Assembly (NCBI GenBank): GCA_030867875.1
Contig: JAOWCC010001589.1
Location: forward strand, 88,249,537 to 88,313,536
Direction: 5' to 3'
Length of the DNA: 64,000 nt
From: Actinernus sp. WN-2022
Lineage: Eukaryota > Cnidaria > Anthozoa > Actiniaria > Actinernidae
The position numbers and the translations under genes were made by a program. Below the pieces are notes generated by a model. That model worked only from the letters and a program-made list of their open reading frames with translations, was not told the DNA's origin and made no database searches. Shown one piece after another: positions 30,907 through 41,500 of this stretch; position 1 is the stretch's first letter, and every line of letters begins with the position of its first letter.

Positions 30907-31105
30907 TAGCCTGCGTTGCGGCTCTGGAGTATCGGAGCGCAGCGAGGGGAGATTAGTGGGATTGGGGCGAGAGAAAAAAGAGAGGGGGGACGGGGTGGGG
31001 AGGAGATTCATCCCCACCCCGTCCCCCCTCTCTTTTTTCTCTCGCCCCAATCCCACTAATCTCCCCTCGCTGCGCTCCGATACTCCAGAGCCGCAACGCA
31101 GGCTA
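30907..31105. repeat. Perfect palindrome with 95-bp arms and a 9-bp loop
   Basis: 30907-31001 and 31011-31105 are exact reverse complements (TAGCCTGCGTTGCGGCTCTG inward to GACGGGGTGGGGA); the loop is GGAGATTCA. I compared both arms base by base and found no mismatch. Confidence 0.95.
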
Positions 31106-31180
31106 TACATGGCGGCCATGTTGGTGTACAGAACAAAAGAAGCTAACGAAGAATATATTGTTAACAAAGGGTCCATACAA
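31106..31180. repeat. Dispersed repeat shared with 53307-53390
   Basis: ATGGCGGCCATGTTGGTGTAC followed by AACAAAAGAAGCTAACGAAG recurs almost unchanged at 53307, where it forms a hairpin with an inverted copy of its first part. Confidence 0.8.
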
Positions 31181-31189
31181 TATAAAACC

Positions 31190-31450
31190 TTTATTTAACA
31201 CAGTTGCCGGTAGTTTTTGTCCGCAGATGCGAACTATGAGGCGTTCTAGTTCACCACAAAATTTTGGCGCGTGCTCATAGGCCAAGAGAGATCACGTGAC
31301 GTGATAGTTGTCGTCCGCGGATGCAAACTGGCAGGCGATAGTGCCCGCTGAGAGCGGAAGACAATTTTGTGATGAACCATAACGACAAATATTTGTCTCG
31401 GAACTATTGCCTGATAGTTTCCCTTAGAAATTTGATGTTCTTAACTAGCA
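31190..31450. repeat. Dispersed repeat, inverse of the 63720-64000 sequence
   Basis: Shares CTAGTTCACCACAAAATTTT, ATCACGTGACGTGATAGTTG and TTTGATGTTCTTAA with the window's right end, in the opposite orientation. It abuts the truncated 3' end of the minus-strand LINE. Confidence 0.75.
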
Positions 31451-31498
31451 TACAAGCCATCATATTTCGTTTGCCGCAATTCTACAGGGAGGCTATTC

Positions 31499-32002
31499 AA
31501 GGGCACCCAACGAGTACTTTTTGAAATTCGTTTGAAACCAATTGTCTACAGCTTATCTAGCCATTTTAAGGCGCCTACTATGTCTTTTGACGTATTCTAG
31601 AAAGCTATTAGCTGTTCGGATTTTCTAGGTGGAAATCACGTCAACCGAAAATACTATGGCAAAATATTTCCGGCCTACGAATTTGTTAGTAGTCTAGAAC
31701 ATAAGAAGAATTTTCTAGCCCAAGTAACTTCATGTTGCAAAGTTTTGTGGAGGTACGAATTTTTTAGGGATTCTTTTTTCCTGTTCTGACTCTATTGGTC
31801 AGACGAATTGGGACGTACGAATATTTTAGGGGAAACCTTTTAGTCTCCCTTTTCTTCTATAATTTTCTAGGGATTGAAAACAAATTTTCTAGCCAGTATT
31901 TCAGAAAACAATTTTTAGGGACAATTTTTTGAAATCCGAAATTTTTAGGCTAACTTACTCTCCCGAACAGCTTTTTAACCGAAAACTTCGTTGGGTGCCC
32001 TT
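31499..32002. mobile_element. hAT-like MITE (504 bp) inserted in the LINE
   Basis: The ends AAGGGCACCCAACGA and TCGTTGGGTGCCCTT (allowing one end variant) are inverted. The 8-bp target GGCTATTC is duplicated at 31491-31498 and 32003-32010. Removing the element and one target copy rejoins the LINE reading WNSLPVEL. The interior repeats AATTTTCTAGG motifs and has no transposase. Confidence 0.9.
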
Positions 32003-33527
32003 GGCTATTCCATATCACTGCACCACTATAGCTAAAACTGTTTTTCAAAATATTAGTGCGCGGGAAAGGAACAGCAAGTTTGCCCTCGGTGTCTCTTAAA
32101 GAATAATTTGAAACGCTGCTTCGGTCGACAAATAATCAGGGACAAGTCCGTTAATAGATTCATAAACCATGACAGCTTTGTGGATATGGCGTTGTGTTTC
32201 AAGTTTTTGCCAGCCAAGTTCCTCGAAAAGACAATCGGCATTAGCGTCATAATTTGAAAAGGTTAATACTCTGGATGCGCGATTTTGTAATTTCTGAAGT
32301 TTGGCAGATATTAAAGGTTTTATTACTGATTCCCCCACACAACACTGCAATAATCAAAATGTGGTTGAACTAAAGAGTTAAATATAAATTGCAGCGTTTT
32401 GCGAGGTACAAAAGATCGAATGTGCTTCAGGGCTCCAATGCCGGAGGCGATTTTCTTGGACATTGATTCAATGTGAACGGACCAAGACAGATTTTCGTCG
32501 ATATGGACACCCAAAGATTTTGAAACGGGTACTTGTTTTATAGGAGTCCCATTGATAACTAATGATGGGACATCGTCAAAGGTATTAAGCCTTTGTCTCG
32601 ACCCGATCAACATAAATTCTGTCTTTGAATTATTAAGTATTAGTTTGTTCACAATAAGCCACTCATTGATATTAGCAAGGTCCTGATTGAGATTTAGCTC
32701 TATGACAGACACATCATTACTTGTGTAAGTCAAATGAGTATCTGCATACATTCGAGGCTGCGAATAGTTTAGACATTTTGGTAGGTCGTTTATATACAGT
32801 AAGAATAATAGCGGCCCAAGGATTGTTCCTTGGGGAATACCGCAAGTTAATGAGCGGTTTTCCGAAAAACAGCCATTAACAAAACTCTTTTGACTCCGAT
32901 CGTTCAGGTAAGACTTGAACCAGATATTTTCGGCGCCCCTAATGCCATACAAATTTAATTTCGATAACAAAATATTGTGGTCTACCGTATCGAACGCCGG
33001 CTTTTTGAGGTCTAAAAATACAACGGCATTCACAGTACCACTATCAATATTAAAAGCCCAGTTATCCGTAGCCTCGAGTAGAGCAGTGATCGTAGAATGG
33101 AGGCGTCGGAACCCTGAACCCTGGTTCGAGATTAAATTATGTTCGTTTAGATAGGCAAAAACTTGATCATAAATTATTCTTTCGAAAACTTTTGCCACAG
33201 CCGGTATAATCGATATGGGTCGATAATTATTCAAATTAGCGCGTTCCCCTTGTTTGAATAATGAATTACTTTAGAGCACTTCCACTCTTCCGGAAATATA
33301 CTGGTGACAATAGATCAAACAGTTGAAAATCGAACAAAGGGAGCTCGCGATTAGATCGGCACATTCACGTAAAAGTCTAACGGATATCTTATCTAACCCA
33401 GTTGCCTTAGATTTGCTAAGTTTAGTCAAGAAAGAAAGGACTATGGAGCTATTTGTTGGTTTTAGTGCAAAGATCGCCTGGTCGTACGACAGGCCATCAA
33501 AATAGTCTTGGTAAGATCGGTCATTTA

Positions 33528-33945
33528 CCCCCGGGGGGGGGGGGGGGTACACCTGTTTGTGACGTATTATGTATGTGCTGCCCGGGTGGGTCAGGGTTTT
33601 GAGCTCAGTTTGGGCAGGTAGGGTCAGGGTTTTGACCTGATTTGGGCAGATCAGGGTCAGGATTAGAGTATAATTTGGGTGCAGCCAGAGTCGGGGTTCA
33701 GTATTTTTTAGGCAGTTCATTTTTTTTAGCTACTTTGTCAAAAAAAGACCTTCCGGCCAGGATATATATCCGACCGTGTTTTGAAAACAATTTAAAGAAG
33801 GGGCAATCAGGGTTTTTTTCCCAAAAAGGGGGCAATCAGGTTTTTTTTCCCAAAAAGGGGGCAATCAGGGTTTTGGAGCTCGGATTGGATCAAACAGGGT
33901 CAGGGTTTGAGCCTCTTGGCTTCACATACATACCCATTTTTCATG
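33528..33945. mobile_element. Insertion within the LINE, with a poly-G run and GGGTCAGGGTTTTG repeats
   Basis: LINE protein similarity stops at VNDRSYQD (33525) and resumes near 33950. The inserted part has a G-run at 33531-33547, repeated GGGTCAGGGTTTTGA and GGGGCAATCAGGGTTTTTTT. Exact borders and a target duplication are not clear. Confidence 0.6.
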
Positions 33946-35187
33946 TAAGTACGTTGGAGCGAATCGCTTTTAGCTTTAAGACATCTCTTTCGTGCATGTG
34001 CTGTTTTATTGTGACGCAATCCATGGTGATTTGGAGGCACCAACACGTTTTGTGCGAACAGGAGCGTGCCTGTCAACCACACTTAGAAACATGTCTTTCC
34101 AGGTACGCCACATATTGTTGGGCTCTTCAAACGAATTTATAGATTCCCAGTCCTGTAAACGAATGTCATGGCGAAAGCTATGGAATGCCCCTTAATAGAT
34201 AGACCGATCGAAAGTTTACGAAATACATAAACAAGACTATGATCGCTAATGCCGATATGAGAGACACCGGAGCAAACAACCCTGTTTGGAGAATTTGTAA
34301 ATATTAAATCAATCATAGTTGAAGTCAGATTAGAAATGCGAGTGGGTTCACAGATAAGTTGGCGGAGACCATAAAGATCAGTTATACCAGTTAGTAAACG
34401 TGAATTATTATCCGAATGGGACGCAGCTAGATTAACATTGAGATCTCCCATCAGATAATATTCAAGACCACCCGCATCAAGCTTTCCAACAAGTGATTCA
34501 AAAAACTAAATTTATCTACGGGTGAATCAAGTGGTCGGCGAGGCTTGCGAATTTCGATACAAAGGTTTTCTAACTGATCAATGTTTAGATCAGGGCGATA
34601 GGCATAATTTATATTAGATCGTACATAAAAACAAAGACCCCCGCCATATCTGCCATTGATACTACGGTCTCTGCGAACAATTTCGTATCCAGGAATTGAT
34701 AATTCACAATCATTAATCGAGAGATCAAGCCTTGTTTCATTGATTGCCAGCACATCGATAGGATTATCGGCAAGTAGAACTCTTAAGCTAATCTAAATGC
34801 TTTGGCAAACTAGTTATATTTAAATTGGCCATTTTAAAGCCACGCACAATGGGTATTTTAATAGCATCATTGATAGTATCGAAGTTAGAGTTAGAGTCTG
34901 GAGCAGTTACCCGGCACAATTCAACAGGTCAATGATTGTTGATGTGATTAGATAAGTTAGAAGATAACAGATGAGTACCCTTGTGATTTAGGTGGAGGCC
35001 GCCAGAATTTAAACAGGGACTGGTAATGTTTGAATGGGATAAAAGTTTCCAATGATTCTGCTTAGCAAAGGTACTTAGTACCTTATTTACTTCTTTTACC
35101 TTCTCGTCTGTCATCAGATCTACAAATTAGGCTAGAAAGTGTTACCTTGGTCGAGGGGGAATCGGCAATAGCCTATAGGCTAGATAC

Positions 35188-35590
35188 GCCCCTGAAATTT
35201 CCGCGGGCAACTCTCAGCCGATAGTTCTGAACTTCTAACGAGACCTGAAACAACCATGGGGGCTGATCAAAGCCAGGTCCCGGCTAATCCACAGATCGAA
35301 TTGGAATTTAGCGTGCTGGTTTTTGCGGAGGGAGGAAAACCGGAGAAAAACTCTCGGAGCAAGGGCGAGATTCCAACAAACTTTCTGATGCGTGCGTAAA
35401 TCGTCCAAATGGCCTATTTTGTGATTAACAATAACTGTTTTTGTCTCAAGACTATCGCCTGGTTTCAGCGGTGTGCGTGCAGGTGCAGCACCAGAATTCA
35501 ACCAATATTTCATCCTTTCTGAATCATTACTTAAGAACATCAAATTTCCAAGGGAAACTATCAGCCGATTGTCCTCCAACAAGAATTAAA
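35188..35590. repeat. Copy of the AACTATCAGCCGATAGTT palindromic repeat, split by a SINE
   Basis: 35195-35228 (TTTCCGCGGGCAACTCTCAG) and 35549-35588 (TTTCCAAGGGAAACTATCAG) match the arms of the repeat unit seen three times at 63240-64000. The SINE at 35226-35400 sits inside. Confidence 0.7.
35226..35400 (-). mobile_element. SINE fragment, minus strand
   Basis: Minus-strand body of the same family as 300-527: GACCTGAAACAACCATGGGG on the + strand, then ATTGGAATTTAGCGTG and GGAGGAAAACCGGAG. The tRNA-like head is missing. Confidence 0.8.
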
Positions 35591-36512
35591 GTTATGTACA
35601 TATTAACTAGCTGCCATACTCATTATAGACCACATTTATTTGACCAATGTACAGGGATACAACTATAGCTAAGGTAAAAAACTGAAAGGTACTTTAGCGC
35701 AGATACAGACAGCAGAGCTCATCACAGTTGAACCATACTTGTAGGGAGTTGATATACAGCTCTCTTTTCCAAACCACATTATTTTTATAACTGGTTTAAG
35801 TGTGTTTGTTTTCTCCTATCAATAAATCTTAGTGCTACTGGAGTCACTTTGACAAAGAGAATAAACACATTGCAAAACGAAAATAAGCATTCCAAATCCT
35901 AGCACATCCACACATTTTTTTCTTACGTTGGAATGCTGTTTTCATTCTGCAATATGATTGGTTCTCGTTGTCTAAGTGGCTCTGGGTTATAGTAGTTTAC
36001 ATTAACATATCTGTAGATGCTGGAACAAAGGTGCAGTAAAGTTTACTTTGATTAGCAGACAAAAATGTGTCTTGAAAGACTGCCTGATCAACTCTCACTT
36101 CAAGCTATACTCTAGAATCTTACATTCAATGATTTTACCCACTAGTGTTATTAAACACAGGGTAGCATCTCAGTAGAGCCTACGAGTGTAGCAGATGGCA
36201 CAGTGAGAAGCTACAGGTTGGACTTCTCCAGGGCTTGAAAGAAAAGACAATTTCTGCTTGCTTGAGTTTTACATGTTCAAGGCAATTTTGAATTAGCCCA
36301 AATTTTGGTCAACATTTTAATAAACTTCTAGAAAACTTACCCGTAGGGAAAGTGACTGACAAAAAGTACTTTCCTGACAGGACAATCTACTAGTCCTGGT
36401 CTATAGGCTAGCCCTGCTTCTTATGATGATGAAGGTACCAATACTTACTTTCCAGGAAATACCCCTTGCTGCAGGTGTTATGAAAGTTACTAAGGGGAGC
36501 AAAGTCCAGCTG
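35591..36512. other. No gene seen
   Basis: Non-coding stretch without a supported feature. Confidence 0.4.
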
Positions 36513-36615
36513 ATATTTGAAATCCAAGCCTTTACAAAATTCCAATTTGATCTGTGTATTATCTGGGTCCTGACTTTGATCAGGCCTTATGGTTGTTTCA
36601 GATCCTGTAGAAATT
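36513..36615 (+). mobile_element. SINE 3' fragment
   Basis: TTCCAATTTGATCTGTG, GGGTCCTGACTTTGATCAGG and GGTTGTTTCAGATCC match the end of the SINE at 53827-54075. Confidence 0.7.
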
Positions 36616-36890
36616 CAAAGGATTTTTTCTGCTGAAGGGCTAAACCCTGATATGTCACCTGTAGCTGTCTTTCCACAGTTGGTAACTTTTAGTTGATAAA
36701 ATCAAAACAATACAAAAATTAGATATATTTGGGAACCCAAAAGGTAGCAAAAACATTACTTATGCATGTGGGGGATACTAACAGTTTTGTATTCTATGCC
36801 TTTTTCCATTCTGGCACATGTAGTCCAATGCATTTCCTGTTGGTTTATGTTAATAAAGTCTACTAACAGTTTCAGTTTGTCCTCCAAGTT

Positions 36891-38186
36891 TCACTTTGTC
36901 GTTGCTAGAGGGTTTCTCAAAACTAGAATAACAGAGTCCCCTCTCAAAAACATTTTTGCAATATATCTGTCCTTGTTCACTGGCTTGGCCTTCTTCTTGC
37001 CCTTCCCAGCTTTCGGTGTTTCAGTCCACATCTCTTTTACGTTTTCCAGTACCATGTTACAATGCCGGTCAAATGCCTTTACCCTTGCGAGAAGTTTTCT
37101 GTTGTTTCTACAATTGATAAGAACTTGTGTGTTGTTCTTGACTGACTGTGTTAGTACTGATAGTGGTCCCGTGTTGAACTCCTCCTGCTCTCTCTGTGAC
37201 AACTCTTCTGGAGTCATTTCTGACTTGGGTTTATTCAATCTGAAATTGGAAAATAAAATTTCAATATGTTTGACAATCGAGAAATGGAGATTGAAACTAG
37301 TTGCACTGACAAAACTATAAGATCAATGATGGTTCTTTTTAAACACAAATGTAGTATTCCATGTTCTACTGCCAGTGCCTGTATAAGCCTTTATGCACCA
37401 GTCAGTGGTTTCCCCCAGGGGGAATATTGGGCATACCCATGGGGTTTGACAGGAACTGCTCTCCCCTGGGTAGGGAATTTGACAATGTTACGTGGCCCAA
37501 GAGTCGGGAACATTTACGCAATTTGGTAATGAGGAATTGGAAAGTTTAACTGGTCAGCAGTATTTTCAGCTTCAACAGGACTTTCGTGCTTTGCGCCCAC
37601 AATAAACAAGAGGTGAGTTAACTTGTCAATGATGTTTACATTGTATTCTCACGATTTGAGAATGTTATCACTATCAGAATTTTATAGGAGTGTACAGGAT
37701 TATTTTCAAAATAATATTGCAATAATATCATGTTTTGCCTCTCATGTTTTGCGACTTCAAATGTCAGCCCCAGGGTGAAACATTTGACCAAAATTTTGAG
37801 GTAAAAGTCTTACCCCGTGGGTATGCCCGATACCCCTCCCCTGGGGGAAATCCACTGTCAGACTGGTGCATTACTAACACTTTAACATTTCAGGAAGACA
37901 GAATGCTCGTGTCACGTTCGCTAGAAATAATGCTTGCAAGAAAAGAGAATATTACCAAGATCTGATACGCGTGCTTCCAATAAAGTAGACGCTCATACAT
38001 GTATGCTGCTATCGACGCACAATCGTAGTCTGCATTATCACCAATAAATGGTATCGATGCAGACAAGAACAAAACAAAAACTCAAGAAACTTCTCAAATG
38101 TTAGGGAGATGAAACAAGTACCACGTAAAACAAATCACAGGATATCTATAGTGGGTAAAAACAGCAAATACTTACAACGATGCCAT
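36891..38186 (-). CDS. SNRPD2: Small nuclear ribonucleoprotein Sm D2
   Basis: Core Sm-ring protein of spliceosomal U1, U2, U4 and U5 snRNPs. Two coding exons: 38176-38186 (ATGGCATCGTT, donor GTAAGT) and 36891-37239 (acceptor TTTCAG), stop TGA at 36893-36891. The product is 119 residues, close to the 118 of human SmD2. It reads [17 protein letters not shown], then [18 protein letters not shown]. The Sm1 motif ([20 protein letters not shown]) lies at about residues 43-62 and Sm2 ([16 protein letters not shown]) at about 99-114, separated by the lysine-rich loop [15 protein letters not shown] typical of SmD2. The tiny first exon with the split codon TT/A makes MASLLNKPK and decides the start. 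It is divergent with PRPF31. The 936-bp intron holds an inverted-repeat transposon. Confidence 0.97.
37394..37872. mobile_element. Inverted-repeat element in the SNRPD2 intron
   Basis: The left end TGCACCAGTCAGTGG with CCCCCAGGGGGAATATTGGG is inverted at the right as CCCCTGGGGGAAATCCACTG and CAGACTGGTGCA. The arms are about 55 bp; the total is about 480 bp, without coding capacity. Confidence 0.8.
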
Positions 38187-38569
38187 TCCGTTGCCTAGAT
38201 GATGACTCGATTACAACAACCCTCCTTCCAAAATTGAAGACAACGTTGGCGATCGTTTTCTTGCTTGAGACCGCTGTATCGCGGGCGCGTATATAGTGGG
38301 CAAGCCATGCGCACCATGGTAAATATTGGGTGTTACGGACACCAAATGAGCGACCACGCTTTGAACGACTGGAGAACGTGTTTCTGTGTTTTAGGATTAT
38401 TTTGGCTTTGGTAAACACTTATAATTCCTTACTTTATTTCCTCTAACGGAAAGCGTGGAACGTGAAAATTAGGTAAACAGAAGCTTAGTCTACGAAATTT
38501 TAAGGGACAGCCGCGAATAATCACATTTTTGTGTCTTGGACATAAATTTACATATTTGAGACATTCACC
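38187..38569. promoter_or_regulatory. Bidirectional promoter region between SNRPD2 and PRPF31
   Basis: The 383 bp between the two start codons must hold both 5' UTRs and promoters. I see no TATA box at a sensible position; part is GC-rich (CGCGGGCGCG near 38280), as expected of housekeeping bidirectional promoters. No specific factor site is claimed. Confidence 0.7.
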
Positions 38570-41500
38570 ATGTCCTTGGCAGATGAATTGTTAGCGGATC
38601 TCGAAGAAGCAGGAGAGGAAGGGGTGGATGCAGACTACAGAGACAATGATAATGACATTGAAGAAGCCATGGAGATCACCGACATGGGTGACTCGAGCTC
38701 CAAGTCAGTACACCATGTTGCTAAACTGAGAGACTGTGAACAGTTGACCAGTGTACTGAGTAAAATCACAGAATTTAGTAACCAACCTCGTAATCAAGTG
38801 TTTGGACCTGTTGAGGTCGACCCTGAGTATCAGCTGATAGTTGAGGCCAATAACCTCACCGCAGAAATAGATAACGAGGTGGGAATTATTCATAAGTACC
38901 TGCGGGACCTGTACTCCAAGCGCTTTCCTGAACTTGAGTCCTTGGTACCCCATGCACTTGATTACATCAGAACAGTAGAACTGCTAGGAAATGACCTTGA
39001 GGTGACCAAGGTTGACCTTACAGATATTCTGCCACCTGCCACCAAGATGGTAATTAGTGTAACAGCTTCTACGACTCAAGGAGAAAAATTAGTTGATGAC
39101 GAAGTGGTCCGTGTCTTTGAGGCTTGTCAAATGGTAAGAGATTTACTAGATGCTAAGGTCAAGATTTTTGAGTATGTGGAGTCAAGGATGGCTTTCATTG
39201 CTCCTAATACATCGGCTATCGTTGGTGCGTCAACTGCTGCAAAACTCATGGGAGCGGCAGGAGGGCTGACTGGTCTTGGCAAGATGCCAGCATGCAATGT
39301 GCTGCTTCTTGGTGCTCAAAAGAGGACACTGTCAGGGTTCTCAAGTACAGCAATAATGCCACACTCTGGATTCATTTACTACAGTGAAATTGTGCAGGTA
39401 TGTAGTCCTGATACTACTACTAATAACTAGAAGTAATCATAGATTATCAAAGTGCATTCGACATATTTTTTGAAAGAGAAAGCACTGTGGTAACAGTCAG
39501 AAAAGCTGAAAAATTGCTGCAATGATGTGGACGGTGTACGTAATCCTGATCAAAAGTGCTTGTTTTTTAACTAATGTGAAAATTTTGATGTCTTGACTTA
39601 TATGTTAATATACAAGGGGATGCATCTGGGTATAAAACTGTAATTATCTTTGTGTAACATTAAATCATTGGATGCGATGCTTATGGGGCTATATGTATAC
39701 ATGTGTGTTTTATATGGTTATGGCATTGATTTGAGAATTAGTAGCACATTTTGCTGTGTGGTATACAGTGTAAAGCAATAATTGAAGTTAGTGTAGAACA
39801 CAAATCAACCCAGGCTATAGCTACATACATTTATATACATACACGCATACATGAACTTTATTTGAGTGTCAATAGTATTTAGCTGTAAAGCTAATTGGGG
39901 ACACTATATTACAGGATATATAAAATACAGTATATTACAGGATATATAAAGGGATCATATAAAGTATGTATAAATAAATATTACTATTCAGATGTGTATA
40001 AACTGAATTCCAGTTCCTAGAACATAAAGTATATAGGTACATGTATGCATGTGTATAAAGTACAGCCCATGCAGTTCCTTCGATTCAGATCATTCACATT
40101 ATGTTTCCCGGGTATTTTTCAAGTGAGAACAGGTTGGCTGCAGAATATTGAGCGCCATCGTTAGTTCCAGAATAATTTATGGTCAATGTTGGTAGCCGGG
40201 TCCTGGCTTTGATCGCTTTGATCAGCCTTGTTTCAGGTCTGTTAAAAATTCAGTGTAGATTAATTGAACACAGCAATGAAGTCAGTACTTTAAATTTCCC
40301 TCACCTTGTACTGTGTTGATATTCCAGTTCCTTGGCATATCAAAGTGTCGGTATAGATTAACTCTCTGTCTGAATGTAGTATTAATTTGAATCCGTTAAT
40401 TTGTATAACCAAGATGTACACAGTGTCGTAACTCACACAAGATACAGCGATTACGGGTATCTAGAAAACTTGGACCTTGTTTCTCTTCAGCCAGATCATC
40501 TTACTGTTCGTAGTTTCGGTATCTGTATGTACAGCGAAAAGCAGAATCCAGTACAGCGAGCACGCCAACAGAATTCACTCGGTTGTTTACAAATTATGGT
40601 GAGTTGATTTGACTCAGTTCTCTGTTCAACTTCGCTGGTGTCGTAACAGACCATGTTTGACTTAAACCACCATGATGTACACGTTTAGTATTTAAAAAGC
40701 TTCTTCACAACTCACACTGAATTCACTCGGGTTCAGCATAAATAAGTAATTATGGCCGAGTTGAATGTTCAAGGTCCTCCAGATGTACTACACACTTTCC
40801 TCAGGCTTTGCTCAATTGTACTTGCGAACCTTTGAAACATCATTGCATTGCATTGTCGGAAAATAAGGCAAGTAACTAACCGATTGCGAAACAAAACAGA
40901 AACCATGATGGCATTCACCAAAATGGCCGCTCGCATCGTGTATGTGTAGTTACCAGTTCCCCGGCCGAGATAATTTATTCTAAAAAGTACAAACACACAT
41001 GAGGACACGAATCTTGATTTCTTTCGCCTGGGGAAGCACAGGTAGCCCATACATGACCACAGGGAGTCCACTGCAAGATTAGTATGCGTTCTCCTTAGTC
41101 AAACGCAATAATTACAGTTCTTAGTGCACATCTCGACCTGCCTCAATGTGCTTACAATCGTATAAACTACAATATAAAATTATAATACAATATGTGTAAC
41201 TACAATACTATCTACGATTTAAAAAGAAACTTAAAGTATATGATACAATAATGATATTTCTGGTATAATTTGCTATGAAGTTTGAGAAGTTCAAGAGTTT
41301 GGTCTTTATTTCTTTTCAATACTAGAAAAATCATGAAAATGAGTCTCAAGATTCTACTAATGATCTTGTTACATGTATGTTGTAGGGATTTTGTTGGCAT
41401 TTTATACTATCTGTTAATTATTGTCCTAGCTATAGGGTTAGAACAATAGGACAATAATTTAGTAGCACTTCTTTTGATAACCTTGAATGGAAGGAAATAG

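Larger units (their letters stand above)
31445..35115 (-). mobile_element. CR1-like LINE, minus strand, interrupted twice
   Basis: From right to left: an ORF1-type esterase C-terminus (GGLHLNHKGTHLLSSNL, 34929-35114); an endonuclease with NETRLD and GGGLCFYVR (34451-34753), then GDLNVN and GISDHSLVYV (34137-34451); a linker with HAPVRTKRVGASKSPW (33990-34110); RT blocks KSKATGLDKISVRLL, NYRPISIIPAVAKVFERII, FLDLKKPAFDTVDH and GIPQGTILGPLLF (32323-33525); the C-terminal region (32053-32350); and SGAVIWNSLPVELRQT, read across a later insertion (32002/31499). The catalytic box has lost one Asp (MYADTH), and there are frameshifts, so the copy is dead. Confidence 0.9.

Noticed and set aside
30685..31198. 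ORFs of 99 and 163 codons on both strands
   Set aside because: They read through the 95-bp-arm palindrome and the pogo-like element; the two frames mirror each other.
36766..37320. 184-codon ORF on the + strand
   Set aside because: It is antisense to the SNRPD2 coding exon.
37266..37965. Several ORFs of 60-90 codons in the SNRPD2 intron
   Set aside because: They lie in the inverted-repeat element and have no family signature.
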